A stretch of DNA of 39,164 nt, taken from Burkholderiales bacterium. GTDB taxonomy: Bacteria; Pseudomonadota; Gammaproteobacteria; Burkholderiales; Burkholderiaceae_F. The stretch's first letter is position 1. Each line of letters begins with the position of its first letter. The stretch lies in contig JADCGX010000049.1 in NCBI GenBank assembly GCA_020248785.1, positions 1 through 39,164 on the forward strand, given 5' to 3'. A model generated the notes under the pieces. That model did no database searches, was not told the origin of the DNA, and saw only the letters and a program-made list of their open reading frames with translations. The position numbers and the translations under genes were made by a program. Positions 8,399 to 18,791 of the stretch are shown piece after piece.

Positions 8399-9589
8399 AT
8401 GGCACATTTGATGAACACCTACGCGCGGCTGCCCGTGGCCTTCACGCACGGCCGCGGCACGTGCCTGTATGACGAAGCGGGCCAAGAATACTTGGATGCG
8501 CTGGCTGGCATTGCCGTCAACGGCTTGGGCCACGCACACCCGCGCTTCGTGGCCGCGCTGCAGGACCAGGTCGGCAAACTCATCCACACGTCCAACATCT
8601 ACCAGGTACGCGAACAGGAGCGGCTGGCCGACCGGCTGTGCGCGCTGTCGGGCATGGATGAGGTGTTCTTCGGCAACTCCGGTTCTGAGGCCAATGAAGG
8701 CGCGCTGAAGCTCGTGCGCATGTACGGCCACAAGCATGGCAACCCCGAGGCGCAGACCATCGTGATGGAGCGCGCGTGGCATGGTCGCACGCTGGCCACG
8801 CTGGCCGCGACCGGCTCGGAAAAGGCACGCAAGGGCTTCGATCCACTGCCGTCGGGCTTCATTCGCGTGCCGTACAACGATATCGCCGCTGTGAAAGCGG
8901 CCGCGCAACGCGACGGCCGCGTGCAGGCCGTGTGGCTTGAAGTGTTGCAGGGCGAAGGCGGCATCCAGGTTGCGGACCGCGAGTATGCGCGTGCGCTGCG
9001 GGCGCTGTGCGACGAGCACGGCTGGCTGCTCATGATCGACGAGGTGCAAAGCGGCATCGGCCGCACCGGCAAGTGGTTCGGCTACCAGTGGGCCGACATC
9101 GCGCCCGATGTCGTCACGCTCGCCAAGGGCCTGGGCTCGGGCGTGCCGATCGGCTGCGTGCTGGCGCGCGGCCGCGCGGCCGGCGTCTTCGGCCCGGGCA
9201 ATCACGGCACCACGTTCGGCGGCGGCCCGCTGGCCTGCCGCGCGGGCCTGGAGACCTTGCAGATCATCGAGGACGAGGGCCTGATGCAAAACGCCGCGGC
9301 GCGTGGCGAGCAGATCCGCGCCGGCTTCAAGGCGGCCTTCGCCGGTGTTGCCGGCGTGCGCGCCGTGCGCGGCCAGGGGCTCATGATCGGCATTGAGCTC
9401 GACCGGCCCTGTGGCGAGCTCGTCAAGCAGGCGCTGGCCGCGCGCCTGCTCATCAACGTCACGCAGGACAGCGTGATCCGACTGGTGCCGCCGCTGGTGA
9501 TCACGCCGGCGCAGGCCGATGAGATCGTGGCCCGGCTCGCCCCGCTGGTGCGTGCCTTTGTTGCCGCGCCTGCCAGCGCCGCAGCCTGA
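8399..9589 (+). CDS. argD: Acetylornithine aminotransferase (class III, PLP)
   Basis: A 396-residue class III aminotransferase that converts N-acetylglutamate 5-semialdehyde to N2-acetylornithine in arginine synthesis; such enzymes often also act in lysine synthesis. GNSGSEANEGALKL binds PLP phosphate, LLMIDEVQSGIGRTG contains the conserved aspartate, and the Schiff-base lysine is K243 in VTLAKGLGSGVPIG. The ATG at 8399 is preceded by GGGA; an ATG four codons later (MNTYARLPV) is the alternative. argF follows after 10 bases, so the two are almost certainly cotranscribed. Confidence 0.95.
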   Translation: MAHLMNTYARLPVAFTHGRGTCLYDEAGQEYLDALAGIAVNGLGHAHPRFVAALQDQVGKLIHTSNIYQVREQERLADRLCALSGMDEVFFGNSGSEANEGALKLVRMYGHKHGNPEAQTIVMERAWHGRTLATLAATGSEKARKGFDPLPSGFIRVPYNDIAAVKAAAQRDGRVQAVWLEVLQGEGGIQVADREYARALRALCDEHGWLLMIDEVQSGIGRTGKWFGYQWADIAPDVVTLAKGLGSGVPIGCVLARGRAAGVFGPGNHGTTFGGGPLACRAGLETLQIIEDEGLMQNAAARGEQIRAGFKAAFAGVAGVRAVRGQGLMIGIELDRPCGELVKQALAARLLINVTQDSVIRLVPPLVITPAQADEIVARLAPLVRAFVAAPASAAA

Positions 9590-9599
9590 GGCACCAGCC

Positions 9600-10520
9600 A
9601 TGGCGCAGCCGATCCGCCACTTCCTGCAGTTTGCCGACCTGTCGACCGACGAGCTGCAACACGTGTTCGCCCGCGCAAGCCTGATCAAGGAGCGCTTCAA
9701 GCGCTACGAGTTCTACCAGCCGCTGCGCGATCGCACACTGGCGATGGTGTTCGAGAAAGCCAGCACGCGCACCCGCGTGAGCTTCGAGGCGGGCATGTAC
9801 CAGCTTGGCGGCTCGGTGATCCATCTGACCACCGGCGACTCGCAACTGGGCCGCGCCGAACCGATCGAGGACACCGCGCGCGTGATTTCGCGCATGGTCG
9901 ACCTCGTGATGATCCGCACCTACGAGCAGGCCAAGATCCAGCGCTTTGCGAAGTCGTCGCGGGTGCCGGTGATCAACGGCTTGACCAACGAGTATCACCC
10001 CTGCCAGATCCTGGCCGACGTGTTCACCTTCATCGAACACCGCGGCTCCATTGCCGGCCGCACCGTGGCCTGGATCGGCGATGCCAACAACATGGCCTAC
10101 ACCTGGATCCAGGCGGCACGCCTACTCGGGTTCACGTTGCATGTTTCCACCCCGCCCAGCTACCCGCTTGACGCCCGGTTGTCGGTGACCGGCCCTCACC
10201 TTAAGGTGTTCGATTTGCCGCTCGAGGCCGCGCGCGGCGCCGACCTCGTTACCACCGACGTGTGGACCAGCATGGGCTTCGAGTCCGAGAACGAAGTGCG
10301 CCGCAAGGCGTTCACTGACTGGTGCGTGGATAGCGAGATCATGGCGGCGGCGAGTCCGCAGGCGCTCTTCATGCACTGCCTGCCCGCACACCGCGGCGAG
10401 GAAGTGACCGAGGAAGTGCTGGAAGGACCGCAGTCTGTGGTCTGGGACGAGGCGGAGAACCGGCTGCACGTGCAGAAGGCGCTGATGGAGTACCTGCTGC
10501 TCGGTCACGAGGTCACCTAG
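9600..10520 (+). CDS. argF: Ornithine carbamoyltransferase
   Basis: A 306-residue enzyme making citrulline from ornithine and carbamoyl phosphate. The carbamoyl-phosphate motif STRTR is at residues 55-59, HPCQ at 133-136 and the ornithine-binding HCLP at 259-262. Length is normal. The ATG at 9600 comes 10 bases after the argD stop, indicating an argDF operon. Confidence 0.98.
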   Translation: MAQPIRHFLQFADLSTDELQHVFARASLIKERFKRYEFYQPLRDRTLAMVFEKASTRTRVSFEAGMYQLGGSVIHLTTGDSQLGRAEPIEDTARVISRMVDLVMIRTYEQAKIQRFAKSSRVPVINGLTNEYHPCQILADVFTFIEHRGSIAGRTVAWIGDANNMAYTWIQAARLLGFTLHVSTPPSYPLDARLSVTGPHLKVFDLPLEAARGADLVTTDVWTSMGFESENEVRRKAFTDWCVDSEIMAAASPQALFMHCLPAHRGEEVTEEVLEGPQSVVWDEAENRLHVQKALMEYLLLGHEVT

Positions 10521-10727
10521 GTCGACGTCGCGACGGCTGCCCGCCGCCGCGCACGAACGGTGGCACCAGCTCGTAAACACACTCTCGCTAGAGCCTGTCG
10601 CCCGGACAACGGGCGGGCATTGGCGTGGCAGGGCGTAAAGTGCAGAATGGGAGTGATGGCCGGCATTGGCATCGCGCAGTTCGACCCCGAGGGCTGTCAC
10701 GGGATTCCACAACAACCGAGGACCATC

Positions 10728-11609
10728 ATGATCGCCGTTGTCCGCCTTGCCGCCATCGCGCTTGTGCTCTCATTCGGAGCGAGGCCAGCGTGGTCGCAGA
10801 TGGAACCGACCCGCCCCAAGACCTATGCGCTCATCTCCGCCGTCGGCGACCAGTTTGCCGTCGTGCGCGATTTGCAGGTCACCGGCACCAATCGCATTGA
10901 TGCGTTCCGTCGCGAGACCGTCAAGGTGCCGGATGGTTCGATCGACAGCGCGATCTTGCGTGGCATGGACTCGGTGCTTGCCCGGAGGGAGCCCAACAGC
11001 AAGCGCATCTTCCTGCGCCTGGCGCCGGGGCAGTTGGACGGCGTGCGCCCGGAACGGCGTGAGCAGGTCGCGCTGGAGCGGCTTCGATCCGAACTCAGCA
11101 AGATGCCGGACCGCTCCAACTGGGACGAGATTGTGCTGATCACGCCGTATTTTCGCCTTAGCGAGATCAACGGCCAACCCGGGAAGCTGCAGGGCGTGGG
11201 GATCTATTTCCGCAACATCGACAGCAACGTTGACAGCGTCCTCGACCAGATACGGCCCGGACTGATGAAGAGCCCCGGACGCCAGACCGTCAAGCCCGAC
11301 GGAACGCCGGGCGAGGCCTCATCGCGCTATGTTGGCCTCTTCGCCTACATGCACGTGTGGTTCCTCGACGCCAAGACTTTGCAGGTGCTTCAGAGCGAGC
11401 CATGGGTCCAGGAAGAAAAGGTGTTTGACAAGGAGGCTGCCGGACTGGACATCGCCACGATGATGCCGCTGGACCAGTTGGCCGCACGCTTCGAGAACTT
11501 TACTGAGCAGGCCGCGTCGCGCGCAGTGGGAGCGACCCGGCCGGTGGTCGAGCCCGGCGAGCTGAGGCTCGTCGGCCCTACCCCCAGCTCGGACGGGACC
11601 AAGCCGTAG
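10728..11609 (+). CDS. Secreted protein of unknown function
   Basis: A 293-residue protein not recognised by family. It has a clear signal peptide (about residues 1-23, MIAVVRLAAIALVLSFGARP, likely cut after AWS). The mature part is mixed alpha/beta, with a conserved-looking centre (WDEIVLITPYFRLSEINGQP, LFAYMHVWFLDAKTLQVL) and a proline-rich end. No cysteines occur in the mature part and no catalytic motif is apparent. GAGGA stands well placed before the ATG at 10728. It sits between argF and argG, where no gene is needed for arginine synthesis, and probably has its own promoter in the 207-base gap upstream. Confidence 0.85.
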   Translation: MIAVVRLAAIALVLSFGARPAWSQMEPTRPKTYALISAVGDQFAVVRDLQVTGTNRIDAFRRETVKVPDGSIDSAILRGMDSVLARREPNSKRIFLRLAPGQLDGVRPERREQVALERLRSELSKMPDRSNWDEIVLITPYFRLSEINGQPGKLQGVGIYFRNIDSNVDSVLDQIRPGLMKSPGRQTVKPDGTPGEASSRYVGLFAYMHVWFLDAKTLQVLQSEPWVQEEKVFDKEAAGLDIATMMPLDQLAARFENFTEQAASRAVGATRPVVEPGELRLVGPTPSSDGTKP

Positions 11610-11638
11610 TGAGGCGCCGGCCGGCTGGCGCGCTCACT

Positions 11639-11644
11639 TATAAT
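11639..11644 (+). promoter_or_regulatory. Consensus -10 box (TATAAT) of argG
   Basis: A perfect TATAAT 134 bases before the argG ATG; a matching -35 is not obvious in the GC-rich DNA upstream. A start here gives a leader of about 125 bases that contains the triple 8-bp repeat. Confidence 0.4.
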
Positions 11645-11656
11645 GCGTGTTGCGCC

Positions 11657-11680
11657 GGTTCGTCGGTTCGTCGGTCCGTC
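11657..11680 (+). repeat. Three tandem 8-bp repeats in the argG leader
   Basis: GGTTCGTC, GGTTCGTC and GGTCCGTC follow one another without gaps just downstream of the putative argG -10 box. They may be a slippage-prone repeat or part of a leader structure. Confidence 0.6.
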
Positions 11681-11723
11681 GCAGTTCTTGATCCCGTCGG
11701 TCGTCAACGTCGACCGGCGGTGA

Positions 11724-13121
<1,398 letters not shown>

Positions 13122-13132
13122 GACGGTGGTCT

Positions 13133-13834
13133 GTGCACGCCGTCCTGTTCGACCTCGACGACACGCTGTACGACCACACGCATGCGATCCGCGCGGCGCT
13201 GCAGGAAGTGGCCGCCGCGGCACCCGCGCTGCTGCGACACGGCTCCGACGGGTTGTTCCGCGAGTATGACAAGGCGCTGGACGACGTGCATCCGCGCGTC
13301 GTCGCAGGCGAGCTGACATTCGAGCAAGCGCGGGCGCTGCGCTACGAGCGCTTGCTGGCCTGGTGCGGTGACGACACGAGCGACGCGCAGGAGCTCGCGC
13401 AGATACAGGTCGCGGCCTATCGACGCCACGAGTGCCTGGTCGAGCACGCGGAGTCGCTGTTGCAGGCGCTGCGCCAAGCGGGCGTGAAGCTCGGAATCGT
13501 CACCAACAGTGTGCGCAGCGAGCAGGAGGCCAAGCTTGAACGAATGGGCATCGACCGACACTTCGACGCCCTCATCGTCTCTGGCGACCATCAGGTGGCC
13601 AAGCCCGATCCACGCCTGTTACACATTGCCCTTCACGCGATTGATGCGCAGGCGAGCCAGACCGTGTTCGTCGGCGACCGGGTGCAAATCGACGTGCACG
13701 GCGCACAGGCGGTGGGCATGCGGGCGGTATGGTTCGACCGCGGCTGGCGCGACGAAGGACGCGCCTTGCCGGCAGGCGCCCACCGCCTGACCACCTTGAA
13801 TCCGACGGTCGCGCTGCCGGTCCTGCTCGGCTAG
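13133..13834 (+). CDS. HAD family hydrolase
   Basis: A 233-residue phosphatase of the haloacid dehalogenase superfamily with an alpha-helical cap. Motif I is FDLDDTLYD (nucleophile D7, acid/base D9), motif II is GIVTNS, the motif III lysine is in VAKPDPRLL, and motif IV is VFVGDRVQIDVHGAQ. The substrate is unknown; the cap type suggests a small phosphomonoester. The GTG at 13133 is preceded by AGGACGG and follows the argG stop by 11 bases. Its stop shares a CTAG with the convergent murB stop. Confidence 0.9.
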   Translation: MHAVLFDLDDTLYDHTHAIRAALQEVAAAAPALLRHGSDGLFREYDKALDDVHPRVVAGELTFEQARALRYERLLAWCGDDTSDAQELAQIQVAAYRRHECLVEHAESLLQALRQAGVKLGIVTNSVRSEQEAKLERMGIDRHFDALIVSGDHQVAKPDPRLLHIALHAIDAQASQTVFVGDRVQIDVHGAQAVGMRAVWFDRGWRDEGRALPAGAHRLTTLNPTVALPVLLG

Positions 13835-14853
13835 ACGATCACGGGTTCCGGCTCGAGCTGCACGCCAAACTTCTCGGCGACCTTGGCCTGCACTTCACGC
13901 GCGAGCGCCAGGATCTCGCCACCCGTGGCGCCGCCGCGATTGACGAGAACCAGTGCCTGCTTCTCGTACACGCCGGCGCGCCCGCGCGTGGCGCCCTTGA
14001 GCCCGGCCGCCTCGATGAGCCAGCCGGCCGCGAGCTTGTAGCGCCCGCCGGGCAGCGGGTAGCTCACCAGCGACGGAAAGTGGCGCACCAGCTCGGCCTG
14101 CTTCTCGCGCGGCACCACTGGGTTCTTGAAGAAGCTGCCTGCGTTGCCGACGACCGCGGGATCGGGCAGCTTGCGCCGGCGGATGGCGACCACGGCGTCG
14201 AAGATGTCGCCGGCTGCCGGCGCGCCGATGCCACGCGCCTTGAGCGCGTTGTCGACATCGAGGTAGCCACGCACGGCCTGCCACTGACGCGGCAGCGCGA
14301 GCGTGATGGCGATGATGGCGTAGCGGCCGGGCGCCTCATGCTTGAACAGGCTGTCGCGGTAGCCGAAGCGACAGTCCGCCAGCGTGAGCGTCACGAGTGC
14401 GTTCCGCTCGAAGTCCCAGGCCTGCAGCGACTCAAATCTCTCGGCCAGCTCCAGCCCGTAGGCGCCGATGTTCTGCACGGGCGCGGCCCCGCAGTTGCCA
14501 GGAATCAGCGCCAGGTTCTCCAGCCCCGGGCGGTCGTTTTGGACCAACTGCTCGACCACCGCGTGCCAGTTCTCGCCGGCGCCGACCTCGACGCGCCAGT
14601 GCGTCTCGCTGGGCTCTAGCTCGCGCATGCCGGGCACGTCGATCTTCAGCACCAGCGCCTCGACATCACCGGTGAACAGAAGATTGCTGCCGCCGCCGAG
14701 GATCAGGCGCGGCCGCGCCGCGAGTACGGGCTCGCGCATCAGCTCGGCAAGGTCCTGCGCGCTGCGTACGCGCATCAGCGTGCGGGCGCGCGCGGCCACG
14801 CCAAAGGTGTTCAGTGCCTGCATAGGCACGTCGTGCTCGAGAACGAAAGCCAT
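13831..14853 (-). CDS. murB: UDP-N-acetylenolpyruvoylglucosamine reductase
   Basis: A 340-residue FAD enzyme, type I MurB (E. coli length 342), that reduces UDP-GlcNAc-enolpyruvate to UDP-MurNAc for peptidoglycan. FAD-binding blocks are [11 protein letters not shown] and [21 protein letters not shown]. The catalytic serine lies in [12 protein letters not shown], the arginine in FGYRDSLF, and the glutamate in the C-terminal LEPEPVIV. The ATG at 14853 gives the family start [18 protein letters not shown]. It converges on the HAD gene with a 4-base overlap and is divergent from yajQ. Confidence 0.97.
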   Translation of the reverse strand: MAFVLEHDVPMQALNTFGVAARARTLMRVRSAQDLAELMREPVLAARPRLILGGGSNLLFTGDVEALVLKIDVPGMRELEPSETHWRVEVGAGENWHAVVEQLVQNDRPGLENLALIPGNCGAAPVQNIGAYGLELAERFESLQAWDFERNALVTLTLADCRFGYRDSLFKHEAPGRYAIIAITLALPRQWQAVRGYLDVDNALKARGIGAPAAGDIFDAVVAIRRRKLPDPAVVGNAGSFFKNPVVPREKQAELVRHFPSLVSYPLPGGRYKLAAGWLIEAAGLKGATRGRAGVYEKQALVLVNRGGATGGEILALAREVQAKVAEKFGVQLEPEPVIV

Positions 14854-14909
14854 GGCGCGATTATCGTTCTCTAGACTGGCCGCCCCATCGCGGTACACAA
14901 GGAGATCCA

Positions 14910-15410
14910 ATGCCCTCATTCGACGCCGTCTCGAAGCCCAACCTGGTCGAGCTGCGCAACGCCGTGGACCAGGCGAACAAGGAGATCAGCACGCGCTTTG
15001 ACTTCAAGGGGTCGGACGCCCGGGTCGAGTCCAAGGCCGAGAGCAAGGAGTCAGAGTTGACCGCGTTTGCCGACGACGAGTTCAAGCTCGGCCAGGTGCG
15101 CGACGTCCTGCTGTCCAAGCTTGCCAAGCGGCAGGTCGACGTGCGCTTTTTGGACCTCACCGCCAAGCCCGAGAAGATCGGCGGCGACAGGCTCAAGCAG
15201 ACGATCAAAGTCAAGAACGGCATCGAGCAGACGCTGGCCAAGAAGGTGGTGCAGACGATCAAGGACAGCAAGCTGAAGGCGACCGCCAGCATCCAGGGTG
15301 ACGCGGTCCGGGTGCAGGGAGCCAAGAAGGACGCGCTGCAGGAGGCAATCGCGCTGCTGCGCGCCAAGGTCACCGAACTGCCGCTTCAGTTCGAGAACTT
15401 TCGGGACTGA
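14910..15410 (+). CDS. yajQ: YajQ family nucleotide-binding protein
   Basis: A 166-residue protein with two ferredoxin-like halves, start [20 protein letters not shown] and end [10 protein letters not shown] being typical of YajQ (163 residues in E. coli). Members bind nucleotides, and some have been reported as cyclic-di-GMP effectors in Xanthomonas. AAGGAG stands close before the ATG at 14910. It is divergent from murB with 56 bases between. Confidence 0.96.
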   Translation: MPSFDAVSKPNLVELRNAVDQANKEISTRFDFKGSDARVESKAESKESELTAFADDEFKLGQVRDVLLSKLAKRQVDVRFLDLTAKPEKIGGDRLKQTIKVKNGIEQTLAKKVVQTIKDSKLKATASIQGDAVRVQGAKKDALQEAIALLRAKVTELPLQFENFRD

Positions 15411-15413
15411 CCT

Positions 15414-15462
15414 GCCAGCGCTTGCAGCGAGAGTTGGTGCCAAGTGCTGGCAAGCGACTGGC
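15414..15462. repeat. Imperfect inverted repeat after yajQ
   Basis: GCCAGCGCTTGC (15414-15425) and GCAAGCGACTGGC (15450-15462) are complementary apart from one extra base, with a 24-base spacer. It begins 4 bases after the yajQ stop and may form an mRNA 3' structure; no T run follows. Confidence 0.4.
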
Positions 15463-15588
15463 GCAGGCGGGACGCCTGACAACCCTTGGAGTTTCGTCAA
15501 GCTCTCGTCGAAGGGAAAGAATCCACCGAAGATTCAATCTTGTAACCAGACGGATTAGCGTGCATGTTCACGCGTCATTGGTATCAAC

Positions 15589-16050
15589 ATGAAACTTCGC
15601 CCGCGGTCCCACGATCCGTTCGAGTCTGCGGCCTGGTCCGGCCGACCGGCCATGCCGGTGTTCGAGCACACGGCCGCCAACACCACGTTGCTTGCTACCC
15701 GGCAGGGACCGCTGACACAGGTCAACGTGGGTCAGACGCCATCACGCGTGGCGCAACTGAATGCCGCCGAGCGTTCTCCACTGGAGGCGCGCTACCCGGG
15801 GATCGCCATGGCGATCACAGACCGCTGAGGCACCCCAGAGACGAACGATTACTTCAGCAGGTTCTGGCTGTCTAACGATCGGGCCGAGCCCATTGACCCC
15901 GAGGCGATGGCCGATCTGATGCTGCTCGCACGAATTCACCAGCATCTCGCGCCGTCGCGACCGCATCGCTCGCGCGGCTCGATGCTCGCCATTGATCAAA
16001 GCAGCTTTTATGACGAGGACCGCTGGTCAATGAACCGGCGCCGTCGCTAG
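15589..16050 (+). pseudogene. Possible small gene split by an in-frame TGA (uncertain)
   Basis: This is in the 658-base gap between yajQ and the amidotransferase gene. A frame opens at ATG 15589, meets TGA at 15826-15828 (79 codons), then continues open in the same frame to TAG at 16048. The two halves read like ordinary protein (for example AMPVFEHTAANTTLLATRQG and DYFSRFWLSNDRAEPIDPEA) and total 154 codons. No ribosome-binding site is evident before 15589 and no family was recognised. It could be a gene with a nonsense mutation, two small genes, or chance. Confidence 0.3.
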
Positions 16051-16068
16051 CGGGACGCACTGTCCAGC

Positions 16069-16806
16069 TCACTGTCCTTGCAAGCCCCGCGCCCAGCGCG
16101 CGTACAGTCGCGCGGCAATGGCATTCAAGCGCACGCTGCGCACCTGCAAATCGCGTCGGATCTCAGCCACATCCTGCACGCCCTGCGCACGGCCAGCCTG
16201 CTGCTCCTGCGCGATCTCTTCGGCCCCAGTCGTGGTCCAATCCTGCACCAGTTCCGGTGTCATCTCGCAGTGAAACTGCATGCCCAGGTGCGCGAAGGAC
16301 CCGCGATCGATCACATAAGCCTGGTGTGCACACAGCGGGCTGGCCAAAAAGTTGCGCGCCCCTGGCGGCAGGGCGAAGGTATCGCCATGCCACTGGAAGA
16401 TCTCCATCGTGCGCGGCGCGTCGGGTCCCAACCACTCATCGGCCAACGCGGCATCGGTCACCGCCAGAGGCTGCCAGCCGATTTCCTTGACGCGATGTCG
16501 CGTGACGGGCGCGCCGAGCGCCTTGGCGATCAGTTGCCCGCCCAAACAGTGGCCGATCACCGGGACACCGGCCGCGTCCGCATCGCGAATGAGCGCGCAC
16601 TCGGGCTCGATGAAGGGCAGTGAATCGTTGACGCTCATCGCGCCGCCCATGAAGCACAGGCCGGAGAAGTCTCGGGCGCGGGTCGGCACCGATTCGCCCA
16701 GGTCCAGCCGCACGATGGTGAAGGGCAGCCCGTGTTGCTCGAGCCAGGCGACGAAATAGCCGGGCGGCGTGTCGACTTCGTGCTGGAGGATGCCAATCGG
16801 CTGCAT
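16069..16806 (-). CDS. Class I glutamine amidotransferase-like protein
   Basis: A 245-residue stand-alone GATase1 domain resembling the amidotransferase half of GMP synthase. The triad is visible: C87 in GHCLGGQ, H179 and E181 in MQFHCEMTP. There is no synthetase domain, so it may hydrolyse gamma-glutamyl compounds or serve an unknown partner. The ATG at 16806 (MQPIGILQHE) is preferred; a GTG three codons upstream is possible. It follows dxs by 28 bases on the same strand and is probably the last gene of the xseB-ispA-dxs unit. Confidence 0.88.
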   Translation of the reverse strand: MQPIGILQHEVDTPPGYFVAWLEQHGLPFTIVRLDLGESVPTRARDFSGLCFMGGAMSVNDSLPFIEPECALIRDADAAGVPVIGHCLGGQLIAKALGAPVTRHRVKEIGWQPLAVTDAALADEWLGPDAPRTMEIFQWHGDTFALPPGARNFLASPLCAHQAYVIDRGSFAHLGMQFHCEMTPELVQDWTTTGAEEIAQEQQAGRAQGVQDVAEIRRDLQVRSVRLNAIAARLYARWARGLQGQ

Positions 16807-16834
16807 GCCGCGCACTGCGACGTCGGGGTCGCCG

Positions 16835-18724
16835 TCAGGCGACCGACTTGTAGCGCCGTGCGCCGCTGATCAGTTCGCCAAAGCGCGCTCGAATGGCGCG
16901 CTCGATGCCTGCGGCATCCAGGCCCACACTGGCCAAGAGCTTGGCCGTGTCACCGTGATCGATAAACTGGTCCGGCAGACCAAGCAGCAGAAGCTGCTTT
17001 TCGATGCCCTCGGCCGCGAGGGCTTCGGCCACCGCACTGCCGGCGCCGCCCATCACGGCGTTCTCCTCGACCGTGACCAGCGCATCGTGCGCGGCCGCGA
17101 GCTTCTTGACGAGCGCGACATCCAGCGGCTTCACCCAGCGCATGTTGGCCACGGTCGCATCGAGCAACTCGGCGGCCGCCCGTGCGGGCGGCACCATCGA
17201 GCCAAAGGCAAGAATCGCGATGCGCGGCTCTGCGGCCTGCCGGCAGACTTCGCCAACGCCAAGAGGCAGTGGCTTGAGCGCCTGCTCGATGGCCACACCG
17301 GTTCCCGTTCCGCGCGGATAGCGCACCGCCGCCGGGCCGTCGTGCATGAACGCCGTCGTCAGCAACTGGCGGCATTCGTTTTCGTCGGCCGGCGCCGCAA
17401 TGACCAGGTTGGGGATACAGCGCAGGTAAGACAGGTCGAAGGCACCGTGGTGCGTGGCGCCATCATTGCCGACCAGCCCGCCGCGATCCAGGGCGAATGT
17501 GACGTCCAGGTTTTGCAAAGCCACGTCATGAATGAGCTGGTCGTATCCGCGTTGCAGGAAAGTCGAGTAGATGGCCACGACCGGCTTCATGCCATCGGCC
17601 GCCAGGCCGGCGGCGAAGGTCACCGCGTGCTGCTCTGCGATGCCGACGTCGAAGTAGCGCTCGGGAAACTCCTTCTCGAAGCGCACGAGGCCCGAGCCCT
17701 CGCGCATCGCCGGCGTGATGCCCAGCAGACGCGGATCGGCGCGCGCCATGTCGCACAGCCAGTCGCCAAAGACCTGCGTGTAGGTCGGCTTGGCCGCGCC
17801 GCCGCTGCGAATGCCAACCGAGGGGTCAAACTTGCCCGGGCCGTGGTACAGCACCGGGTCGGCTTCGGCCAGCTTGTAGCCCTGACCCTTGCGCGTGACC
17901 ACATGCAGGAACTGCGGACCCTTGAGCGTCTTCAGGTTCTGCAGCGTGGGGATGAGCGAGTCGAGATCGTGGCCATCAATGGGCCCGATGTAGTTGAAGC
18001 CGAACTCCTCGAACAGCGTGCCCGGCACGACCATGCCCTTGGCGTGCTCCTCGAACTTGCGCGCGAGCTCAAAGATCGGCGGAAAATTGCGCAGCACATT
18101 TTTGCCGGCTTCCTTTGCCGTGGCATAGAAGCGTCCGCTCATCAAGCGGGCGAGGTAACGGTTGAGCGCCCCCACCGCCGGCGAGATCGACATGTCGTTG
18201 TCGTTCAGGATCACCAGCAGGCGGATGTCCTCGGTGACGCCGACATTGTTCATCGCCTCGAAGGCCATGCCACCGGTCATCGCCGAATCGCCGATCACCG
18301 CGATCGCGTGCCGCTCGGAGCGCTGGTTGCGCGCAGCCACGGCCATGCCCAGCGCCGCGGAGATGCTGGTGGACGAATGCGCCGTGCCAAAGGTGTCGTA
18401 CGGGCTTTCGACCCGGCGCGGGAAACCCGACATGCCGCCAAACTGGCGCAGCGTGGCCATCCCCTCGCGGCGGCCGGTCAGGATCTTGTGCGGGTAAGTC
18501 TGGTGGCCCACATCCCACACCAGCCGATCCTCCGGCGTGTGGAAGACATAGTGCAAGGCGATGGTCAATTCCACCGTGCCCAGGTTGGACGACAGGTGGC
18601 CGCCGGTCCTGCTCACGCAATCCAGCAAGTAGGCGCGCAGTTCCTCGGCAAAGGCCTTCAGGCCGACGCGATCGAGCTTGCGCAGGTCAGCGGGGTCGTT
18701 GATGGTCTTCAGCAGCTCGTACAT
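16835..18724 (-). CDS. dxs: 1-deoxy-D-xylulose-5-phosphate synthase
   Basis: A 629-residue thiamine-diphosphate enzyme that condenses pyruvate and glyceraldehyde 3-phosphate in the first step of the MEP isoprenoid pathway. The TPP/Mg motif begins at GDSAMTGG (residues 145-152) and ends near NDNDMSISP. The transketolase pyrimidine-binding domain carries the catalytic glutamate in [15 protein letters not shown]. The transketolase C-terminal domain follows. The ATG at 18724 gives the family start [15 protein letters not shown]. It lies 67 bases after ispA, as in many proteobacteria. Confidence 0.98.
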   Translation of the reverse strand: MYELLKTINDPADLRKLDRVGLKAFAEELRAYLLDCVSRTGGHLSSNLGTVELTIALHYVFHTPEDRLVWDVGHQTYPHKILTGRREGMATLRQFGGMSGFPRRVESPYDTFGTAHSSTSISAALGMAVAARNQRSERHAIAVIGDSAMTGGMAFEAMNNVGVTEDIRLLVILNDNDMSISPAVGALNRYLARLMSGRFYATAKEAGKNVLRNFPPIFELARKFEEHAKGMVVPGTLFEEFGFNYIGPIDGHDLDSLIPTLQNLKTLKGPQFLHVVTRKGQGYKLAEADPVLYHGPGKFDPSVGIRSGGAAKPTYTQVFGDWLCDMARADPRLLGITPAMREGSGLVRFEKEFPERYFDVGIAEQHAVTFAAGLAADGMKPVVAIYSTFLQRGYDQLIHDVALQNLDVTFALDRGGLVGNDGATHHGAFDLSYLRCIPNLVIAAPADENECRQLLTTAFMHDGPAAVRYPRGTGTGVAIEQALKPLPLGVGEVCRQAAEPRIAILAFGSMVPPARAAAELLDATVANMRWVKPLDVALVKKLAAAHDALVTVEENAVMGGAGSAVAEALAAEGIEKQLLLLGLPDQFIDHGDTAKLLASVGLDAAGIERAIRARFGELISGARRYKSVA

Positions 18725-18791
18725 GGTAGGGCTCACGGGCTGGCGGCACACCGTGCCGGCAGGTCAAGGTGCGGCCGGTCCAGGTGCGTCC

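Noticed and set aside
15414..15462. Recombination attachment (attC-like) site after yajQ
   Set aside because: The imperfect palindrome lacks the conserved core and there is no integron integrase or cassette in the window.
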